In this document: piece by piece, positions 1-5,013 of the stretch
Layout: every line of letters begins with the position of its first letter
Numbering within the stretch: the stretch's first letter is position 1
Source: Bacteroidales bacterium
GTDB lineage: Bacteria; Bacteroidota; Bacteroidia; Bacteroidales; JALTDM01
DNA: 7,822 nucleotides
Direction: 5' to 3'
Assembly: GCA_026996635.1 (NCBI GenBank)
Contig: JALWKH010000043.1
Coordinates: forward strand, 1 to 7,822
Program-made: the position numbers and the translations under genes
The notes under the pieces: generated by a model
The model's input: only the letters and a program-made list of their open reading frames with translations
Database searches by the model: none
What the model was told of the DNA's origin: nothing

Positions 1-745
1 AACTGTGAGTGTGCGTAAAAGCAAATTCCACATCCTCGCCTTTGAAGTGGATAATCGGATAAACAGGTTCGGAGCTTATATTGTCTTCGAGCAAATCGAT
101 GAGTCCGCGCTTGGAATAAAACGACTTGCCGTTGAAATAAATCCGCAAACCTGAATTTATGTAAACATAATTCTTTATAAGTTGCTCAACAAAGTCAAAT
201 TCATATGAAAAACCTTCAAATATCTCATCATCAGGCAAAAACTTAACTTCCACACCGTTAGGTTCATCGGTTGCACCTTCTTCTTCTTTTACAAACCTGC
301 CTCTCGAAAATTCAACTTTTTTGAATCTACCGTCACGAACGGATTTTACTTCAAAAAACACACTCAAAGCATTTACTGCCTTAAGCCCTACTCCATTCAG
401 TCCCACCGTTTTCTTAAAAGCATTACCTCCGTACTTTGCTCCCGTGTTTATTTCCGACGCCACTTCCCTAACCTTACCGAGCGGTATTCCTCTTCCGTAA
501 TCCCTCACCCTCACCACATTATCATCACTTATATCGATTTCCACCTTTTTGCCGTATCCCATCAAAAACTCATCAACGGCATTATCCACAGTTTCTTTAA
601 GCAAAATATAAATACCATCGTCTGCAGTGGAGCCGTCGCCCAACTTACCTATATACATACCCGGACGCCTGCGAATATGCTCAACCGGATCGAGTTTCTT
701 TATATCATCTTCCGTATATGAATACTGCTTTTTTTCTTCTTCCAT
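1..745 (-). CDS. parE: DNA topoisomerase IV subunit B (ParE), N-terminal part, cut by the left window edge
   Basis: This is the ATPase subunit of topoisomerase IV, which with ParC uses ATP to decatenate replicated chromosomes in the cytoplasm. The frame opens with ATG at 745-743 and stays open to the left edge, giving 248 visible codons; the family is usually a little over 600 residues, so the rest of the transducer domain and the TOPRIM region are missing. The GHKL (Bergerat) ATP site is visible: HIRRRPGMYIG at 23-33, KETVDNAVDEF at 50-60 with catalytic Glu51 and Mg-binding Asn55, RDYGRGIP at 81-88, and the lid motif GLNGVGLKAVNALS at 115-128. The stretch around GDGSTADDG (36-44) and the NGVG form of the lid favour Bacteroidota ParE over GyrB. 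Residues 163-172 (NGVEVKFLPD) correspond to the GTxVxFxPD motif, with Val where Thr is usual. It is transcribed away from the secreted-protein genes. The family is certain; ParE versus GyrB is very likely. Confidence 0.92.
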   Translation of the reverse strand, partial: MEEEKKQYSYTEDDIKKLDPVEHIRRRPGMYIGKLGDGSTADDGIYILLKETVDNAVDEFLMGYGKKVEIDISDDNVVRVRDYGRGIPLGKVREVASEINTGAKYGGNAFKKTVGLNGVGLKAVNALSVFFEVKSVRDGRFKKVEFSRGRFVKEEEGATDEPNGVEVKFLPDDEIFEGFSYEFDFVEQLIKNYVYINSGLRIYFNGKSFYSKRGLIDLLEDNISSEPVYPIIHFKGEDVEFAFTHTHS

Positions 746-764
746 ACCCCAGTAAAAATTTATG

Positions 765-772
765 CAAAGATA
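765..772 (-). promoter_or_regulatory. Candidate Bacteroidota -7 promoter box for parE
   Basis: On the minus strand this reads TATCTTTG, matching the Bacteroidota -7 consensus TAnnTTTG. It ends 19 bp before the parE ATG, so transcription would start about 12-16 nt upstream of the start codon. I see no clear TTTG-type -33 element about 20 bp further upstream (minus-strand sequence near 796-793 reads TTAA), so the call rests on the -7 box and its position. Confidence 0.45.
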
Positions 773-841
773 AAATAAAAATCTGTAGCCATTTAACACA
801 CTAAACTCTTACAAAAATTAGATAACAAGAAAAGAAAGTTG

Positions 842-849
842 TATTTTTG
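842..849 (+). promoter_or_regulatory. Candidate Bacteroidota -7 promoter box for the secreted-protein unit
   Basis: The sequence TATTTTTG fits TAnnTTTG and is followed by C and an A-run, the same downstream context as the dtd box at 4537. Transcription would begin near 854-857, leaving about 60 nt of untranslated leader before the ATG at 918. The -33 position (about 818-821) reads TTAG, only a weak match to TTTG. It would be expected to drive both 918-1259 and 1272-4481, since the 12-bp gap between them has no room for a second promoter. Confidence 0.5.
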
Positions 850-917
850 CAAAAAATAGGCAACCAAAAATTAAATGCAATGTCTTATTTTATAAAAATA
901 ACATAAAATTATGCATT

Positions 918-1259
918 ATGAAGCAACTAGTTATCATAATCTTTATTTTGGCAGTTGGTGTTACAAATTTAAAAGCACAAAGCTACAGCAATTACAAAAT
1001 AACACCAACATCTGTAAAAGTGAAAAAAAGTAAAACATCTAAAGAGAATTCTTTAGATTCAAGAAAAGTACAAAGCAAGATTGAATACTTAAAAAATCTT
1101 GACGATTATAGAAAAAAGAATAATGTTCCTGAAGATTTCCCCAAATTCATAGACACCGGGAACCCCAAAAAAGACTTGGACAATTATTACAAAGCTAAGC
1201 AAGAATGGATAAGAAAGAATCCAGAGAGATTTGAAAAGATTAAACATCTGAACCTATAA
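918..1259 (+). CDS. Small secreted lysine-rich protein of unknown function
   Basis: I do not recognise a named family. The 113-residue product starts with a clear Sec signal peptide: Lys3-type N-terminus, hydrophobic core at 4-15, and probable cleavage after Ala20 (LKA|QS), with no lipobox Cys. The mature part of about 93 residues contains 19 Lys and 4 Arg against 13 acidic residues, so it is strongly basic, and it has no Cys. Residues 27-50 are a low-complexity Lys/Ser/Thr stretch. Residues 52-113 look helical, with aromatic and charged residues and a C-terminal WIRKNPERFEKI segment. There is no T9SS sorting domain, so it is likely periplasmic or held by a partner. It ends 12 bp before the large T9SS substrate and is probably co-transcribed with it, which suggests a helper, chaperone-like or accessory role; that is inference only. 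ATG 918 is chosen because it alone yields the signal peptide. Confidence 0.8.
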   Translation: MKQLVIIIFILAVGVTNLKAQSYSNYKITPTSVKVKKSKTSKENSLDSRKVQSKIEYLKNLDDYRKKNNVPEDFPKFIDTGNPKKDLDNYYKAKQEWIRKNPERFEKIKHLNL

Positions 1260-1271
1260 AATTTACGAGCC

Positions 1272-4200
1272 ATGAAAAGAATATTATTTGCATCATTACT
1301 TTTTTTTACAGGACTCTTACAAATAAATGCACAAACAACATTCAGCAACAATACTGCCGTTTCAATACCGGATGACAACACAACAGGAGCAATCTCAGAA
1401 ATAAATGTTACGGGATTAAATCCTGTAAGTGAACCTGTTTCAGTACAAATAAATATAACCCACCCTTATGATGGGGATTTAAAAATCGTACTGGAATTTT
1501 ACGATGCTTCATGGGTACTTTCTAATCAAAATGGAGGTAGTGGTGATGATTATCAAGGAACTGTTTTCTCTAACAGTGCTACAACAAGTATAACTTCAGG
1601 TGCAGCACCGTTTAATGGTACATTTCTCCCTGAACAGATGTTACCAACTTTTTACAATAATAATTACAATGGAGAAGCAAATTTGAATCCAAACGGAGTG
1701 TGGAGATTACATGTATATGATTTAGCTAGTGGAGACGTCGGACAAATAGATAGTTGGTCTATTACCTTTGATGCTCCTGCGTGTCCCGGTGTAGATTTTA
1801 TTGGATTACCTTCATCAGAAGCATGCAACGATGGTAACGATACCCTTTATGCAAGTTCTCCAAACAATGGATTTGTATTCCCCAACTTAATGTTTGAATT
1901 TAACATTGATGCTGCAAGTGAAGCATCAACAAGTGATAATCATGTAGTTATTTATGAAAATGGAAATATAATTTATGATGGATATGTTACAACTGATAGA
2001 TTTACTTTATACGGCGTAGGACCATTTTTTGATCCCACAGCAGATTATACTTTTACTGCACAAGATGATGACGGAACAATGAGCTGGCTTGTCTATGATG
2101 GTAACGGTACAATTCATGGTTCAGGTTCATTTACAAATTCTTCAACTTCTCAAGGTCCCTTCCAACCACAAGGTTCTGCTGTATGGGATTGTACACCAAC
2201 AAACGGTCTTATAACAACATCTTATGGTGCAGCTTTATTTAGACCAGGAACGGTTCCGCCCGGCACTTACACTATAACATACAACTGGGATAACGCAGGA
2301 ACAGGTGATCATTATTGTAGTGGTTCGGCATCTCATACAGTAACAATAACAAACCCATGGGATGCTTCATGGAATCCTCCCGATACGGTATGTAGTTCCG
2401 ATGCTCCATTAACTCTTAGCGACTATGTTACAGGCGATGCAGGAGGAAACTTTAACGGTCAAGGTGTTAGTAACGGGGTATTTTATCCGTCTAATGTTTC
2501 AGGAAGTATTTCTATTACATATTCTGTAGGAAGTTCAAGTACATGTTTTAGCAGTGAAGCACACTCTATTTATGTCGTTCCTCAACCAACAGCTGATGCT
2601 GGGCAAGATTTCGGAACTTGCGGACTTGCGGAAGTTCAACTAAACGGTAGTGCTACAAATTATTCTTATGTAGAATGGACAACAACAAACGGTACAGGTA
2701 CGATAAACAATCCTAATTCACTAAATGCAACTTATACCCCCGGACCGGCAGACATTACTCATACTGTTACTTTTACATTAACTGCTTATGACGGTAATGC
2801 TTGCTCTAGTGCAAGTGATAATGTAAATGTTACATTTTATGAACCACCTAGTGCTTCTGTTTCCACCGTTGATGTTACTAGTTGTATTAATCCTAACGGA
2901 GAAATACATATTACTGCCTCAGGTGGTACGATTCCTTATCAATATTCAATCGACGGAGGTCTGAATTACAGCACCAGCGGTGATTTTACAGGATTAAACG
3001 CAGGCAATTATACTGTAGTTGTTTCAGATAACAACTCTTGTACGGATACGGTAAATAATGTAATAGTAAATAACACAAACGGTCCAAACATTGACAGTGT
3101 TACGGTACAAAATGTAACTTGTCCCGGAAATAACGATGGAGCTCTTACTATTTATGCAACGGGAAATAATCTCGTTTACAGTATAGACAGCGGTGCAACC
3201 TACAGTTCTCAAAACACTTATTCAGGATTAAGTGGAGGTACATATTACATATTTGTTAGCGATGGCGGCGGTTGTGTGGCAACATCTACCGTTCAAGTAA
3301 TTGAACCGGACCCAATAACTATCAATCCTACTGTTACTGATGTAACGTGTAACGGCACATGTGACGGATCTATTTCCGTTACAGTTTCGGGAGGCACCTC
3401 ACCATACTCTTATACTTGGAATAATGGAAACACAAGTTCACAAATATCACAACTATGTGCCGGTCAATATATGTTGACTGTTACCGATGCTAACAATTGT
3501 ACGGCATATGACACTATTACACTCACAGCACCACCTGCACTGGATGTAACATATGATGTAACTGAAGGGAATTGCTATGAAGACGGTAGTACAATAACAT
3601 TAAATGTTAACGGAGGAGATGCACCATACACTTATTCATGGAGCAATGGCGAAACAACAAGTTCAATAACAGTACACCAATCGGGGGATTATGGAGTGAC
3701 AGTAACAGATGCAAACGGATGTTCCGTTGAAATTGATACGATAAATGTAACATTACCCGAACCTCTCGTTATAACTCAAGATTCAATTGTTGCAGCAAGT
3801 TGTTACGGCAGCAATGACGGTGCAATATATATTTCCGTAACAGGAGGAATACAGCCATACACATATTTGTGGAGTAACAATGAAGTAACCGAAGATTTGG
3901 AAAACATAGAAACCGGCAACTATGCAGTAACAGTAACCGACGCAAACGGATGTACGGCAACTAGCAGTTATGATGTTGGTATAGGTGGAAATGCTATCCA
4001 AATAACACATACAACAGGAATAAACGAACATCATCTCGGTTATATAGATATTACGGTAACAGGTGGAGATGGTATTTACACTTATCAATGGAGTAACGGA
4101 GCAACTACCGAAGACTTGGACAACATCGAACAATCCGGAACTTATATGGTAACAGTAACGGATAATGAAGGCTGTATAGGATACGATACAATTGATGTAA

Positions 4201-4481
4201 ACCTCGGATTGGTTGTTTCTACAGTTATAACCCCTAATGGAGACGGAAGAAATGATACTTGGCAAATCATTGGAGTAGAAAATTATAAACACCTTACATT
4301 AGAAGTATACAACAGATGGGGTAATTTAATTTTTGAATACGACGGACCTGCAGAAGAATATTTATCTAAAGAAAAACAATGGGATGGAACATATAACGGC
4401 AAACCGGTTCCTTTCGGTTCTTATTTATACATTGTAAAAGCTGATGATGTAGTCAAAAAAGGAACCATTGTTGTTAAATAA
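1272..4481 (+). CDS. T9SS-secreted modular surface protein: P-domain, Ig/PKD-like modules, six SprB-like repeats, CHU_C sorting domain
   Basis: This is a 1069-residue exported protein. A Sec signal peptide occupies residues 1-20, with probable cleavage INA|QT. Residues ~22-168 match a proprotein-convertase P-domain: THPYDGDL at 63-70, then NGVWRLHVYD at 141-150 and IDSWSITF at 159-166. Residues ~170-365 are beta-rich and unassigned. Residues ~370-436 and ~440-522 resemble Ig/PKD-like modules common in Bacteroidota surface proteins (GGNFNGQGVSNGVFYP; ADAGQDFGTC and NPNSLNATYTP). Six repeats of about 75 residues follow (~527-978), of the SprB type (SWSNG, GxYxVTVTDANGC). Residues ~979-1069 are a gliding-motility-associated CHU_C domain (TPNGDGRNDTW at 987-997, YNRWGNLIFE at 1013-1022, PFGSYLYIV at 1047-1055), the signal for outer-membrane transit and attachment by the T9SS. 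No protease catalytic domain is present. Adhesion, biofilm or motility function is inferred. A terminator follows 22 bp after the stop. Confidence 0.93.
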   Translation: MKRILFASLLFFTGLLQINAQTTFSNNTAVSIPDDNTTGAISEINVTGLNPVSEPVSVQINITHPYDGDLKIVLEFYDASWVLSNQNGGSGDDYQGTVFSNSATTSITSGAAPFNGTFLPEQMLPTFYNNNYNGEANLNPNGVWRLHVYDLASGDVGQIDSWSITFDAPACPGVDFIGLPSSEACNDGNDTLYASSPNNGFVFPNLMFEFNIDAASEASTSDNHVVIYENGNIIYDGYVTTDRFTLYGVGPFFDPTADYTFTAQDDDGTMSWLVYDGNGTIHGSGSFTNSSTSQGPFQPQGSAVWDCTPTNGLITTSYGAALFRPGTVPPGTYTITYNWDNAGTGDHYCSGSASHTVTITNPWDASWNPPDTVCSSDAPLTLSDYVTGDAGGNFNGQGVSNGVFYPSNVSGSISITYSVGSSSTCFSSEAHSIYVVPQPTADAGQDFGTCGLAEVQLNGSATNYSYVEWTTTNGTGTINNPNSLNATYTPGPADITHTVTFTLTAYDGNACSSASDNVNVTFYEPPSASVSTVDVTSCINPNGEIHITASGGTIPYQYSIDGGLNYSTSGDFTGLNAGNYTVVVSDNNSCTDTVNNVIVNNTNGPNIDSVTVQNVTCPGNNDGALTIYATGNNLVYSIDSGATYSSQNTYSGLSGGTYYIFVSDGGGCVATSTVQVIEPDPITINPTVTDVTCNGTCDGSISVTVSGGTSPYSYTWNNGNTSSQISQLCAGQYMLTVTDANNCTAYDTITLTAPPALDVTYDVTEGNCYEDGSTITLNVNGGDAPYTYSWSNGETTSSITVHQSGDYGVTVTDANGCSVEIDTINVTLPEPLVITQDSIVAASCYGSNDGAIYISVTGGIQPYTYLWSNNEVTEDLENIETGNYAVTVTDANGCTATSSYDVGIGGNAIQITHTTGINEHHLGYIDITVTGGDGIYTYQWSNGATTEDLDNIEQSGTYMVTVTDNEGCIGYDTIDVNLGLVVSTVITPNGDGRNDTWQIIGVENYKHLTLEVYNRWGNLIFEYDGPAEEYLSKEKQWDGTYNGKPVPFGSYLYIVKADDVVKKGTIVVK
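1335..1775 (+). other. P-domain (proprotein convertase type) coding segment
   Basis: Residues ~22-168 of the large secreted protein follow the P-domain pattern: an opening valine/isoleucine-rich strand, ISEINVTGLNP (41-51), THPYDGDLKIVL (63-74), a serine/glycine-rich loop (87-115), an NGVWRL strand (141-146) and a closing DSWSITF strand (160-166). In subtilisin/kexin proteases this domain sits after the catalytic domain; in Bacteroidota it also occurs alone in secreted proteins. Here it is directly behind the signal peptide. Confidence 0.8.
2850..4205 (+). repeat. Six tandem SprB-like protein repeats within the large secreted protein
   Basis: Approximate units by residue are 527-605, 606-680, 681-755, 756-831, 832-905 and 906-978, each about 225 bp. 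Units 1-2 carry a YSIDxG core with a GLxxGxYxxxVSD strand. Units 3-6 carry a YTYxWSNG-like core (YSYTWNNG in unit 3, YTYLWSNN in unit 5) with a VTVTD strand. Units 1-5 have one Cys near the start (VTSC, VTC, VTC, GNC, ASC) and one at the end (NSC, GGC, NNC, NGC, NGC), so a disulfide per unit is possible. Unit 6 lacks the first Cys (INEHHLG replaces it). The boundaries are my estimate. Units 5 and 6 are also similar at DNA level around 3871-3910 and 4090-4130. Confidence 0.85.
4206..4478 (+). other. CHU_C / gliding-motility-associated C-terminal sorting domain
   Basis: Residues ~979-1069 show the full family pattern: TPNGDGRNDTW, a hydrophobic strand, EVYNRWGNLIFE, a QWDGTYNGKPVPFGSY turn, YLYIV, and a final basic-then-hydrophobic strand ending KKGTIVVK. 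Domains of this family (the TIGR04131 type) mark T9SS cargo in Bacteroidota. The domain lies at the extreme C-terminus, as sorting requires. Confidence 0.9.
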
Positions 4482-4503
4482 GTTTCTTCCTTTATAAAAT
4501 TAG

Positions 4504-4530
4504 AAAAGCCGGTGATGAGCCGGCTTTTTT
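4504..4530 (+). terminator. Rho-independent terminator of the secreted-protein unit
   Basis: A perfect inverted repeat AAAAGCCGG (4504-4512) / CCGGCTTTT (4520-4528) has a 7-nt loop, a five-pair GC core (GCCGG) and a T-run at 4525-4530. It begins 22 bp after the TAA of the large secreted protein and ends before the dtd promoter box. On the opposite strand the hairpin is followed only by TTTTCTA, so it mainly serves the plus strand. Confidence 0.9.
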
Positions 4531-4536
4531 ATTTGA

Positions 4537-4544
4537 TATATTTG
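4537..4544 (+). promoter_or_regulatory. Candidate Bacteroidota -7 promoter box for dtd
   Basis: TATATTTG is a full match to TAnnTTTG and is followed by CAAAAAAA. It ends 13 bp before the ATG at 4558, so the predicted leader is only about 6-10 nt. The expected -33 region falls inside the preceding terminator hairpin (about 4511-4517), and no TTTG is visible there. Confidence 0.55.
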
Positions 4545-4557
4545 CAAAAAAATTCCT

Positions 4558-5013
4558 ATGAGAGTAATTTTACAAAGAGTTGACGAAGCAAGTGTAGAAA
4601 TAAACGGTAAAACTCACAATACCATCGGCAAAGGACTTCTCATATTGGTTGGGATTGAAGAATCAGACCATGATGAAGATATTGAATGGCTGTCAAAAAA
4701 AATCGTTAATCTCAGAATTTTTAATGATGAAAACAATATAATGAATTTATCCGTAAAAGATATTGACGGAGAAATTTTGATTGTAAGTCAATTCACACTT
4801 CACGCTCTAACCAAAAAAGGGAATCGACCTTCGTACATCAGAGCTGCCAAACCTGAAATAGCAATACCAATTTATGAAAAATTCACAAAATCAGTCTCTA
4901 CTAAACTAGGCAAAAAAGTAAAGACAGGAGTATTCGGAGCCCATATGTTAGTAAAATTAGTCAATAACGGACCCGTTACAATTATAATGGACAGCAAGCA
5001 AAAAGATTTTTAA
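4558..5013 (+). CDS. dtd: D-aminoacyl-tRNA deacylase
   Basis: This cytoplasmic editing enzyme hydrolyses the ester bond of D-aminoacyl-tRNAs (for example D-Tyr-tRNA), and glycine mischarged on tRNA-Ala, keeping D-residues out of translation. At 151 residues it is a full-length DTD family member. The visible motifs are the N-terminal MRVILQRVDEASV (1-13), GKGLLILVGI (24-33), the active-site SQFTL at 77-81 with Thr80, RPSY at 90-93, TGVFGAHM at 123-130, and the Gly-cisPro motif NNGPVT at 136-141 that gives chiral selectivity. The ATG at 4558 matches the family N-terminus exactly. It appears to have its own promoter right after the upstream terminator. Its stop codon overlaps that of the convergent ABC exporter gene, so the two transcripts must be complementary at their ends. 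Confidence 0.96.
   Translation: MRVILQRVDEASVEINGKTHNTIGKGLLILVGIEESDHDEDIEWLSKKIVNLRIFNDENNIMNLSVKDIDGEILIVSQFTLHALTKKGNRPSYIRAAKPEIAIPIYEKFTKSVSTKLGKKVKTGVFGAHMLVKLVNNGPVTIIMDSKQKDF

Larger units (their letters stand above)
746..917. other. Divergent intergenic region between parE and the secreted-protein unit
   Basis: This very AT-rich spacer separates two divergently transcribed genes and has a candidate -7 box for each direction (minus 772-765, plus 842-849). Between the plus-strand box and the start codon at 918 lies a leader of roughly 60 nt. The leader contains an AT-only imperfect hairpin (arms 880-891 and 895-904) and a six-codon reading frame (875-895) that overlaps it. I see no tRNA, riboswitch or conserved operator here. 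Confidence 0.6.

Noticed and set aside
911..913. ATG 7 bp upstream of the start of the small secreted protein
   Set aside because: It is in another frame, gives no signal peptide and runs into a stop after about 40 codons.
2850..4205. Spaced repeats that might suggest a CRISPR array
   Set aside because: The units are about 225 bp, diverged, in frame and coding; they are protein repeats.
3783..4292. A 169-codon open frame on the minus strand inside the large secreted protein gene
   Set aside because: It mirrors the repetitive Thr/Val/Asn-rich coding sequence of the plus strand. Its translation is Cys/Tyr/Ile-rich low complexity with no motif, and the plus-strand gene is certain.
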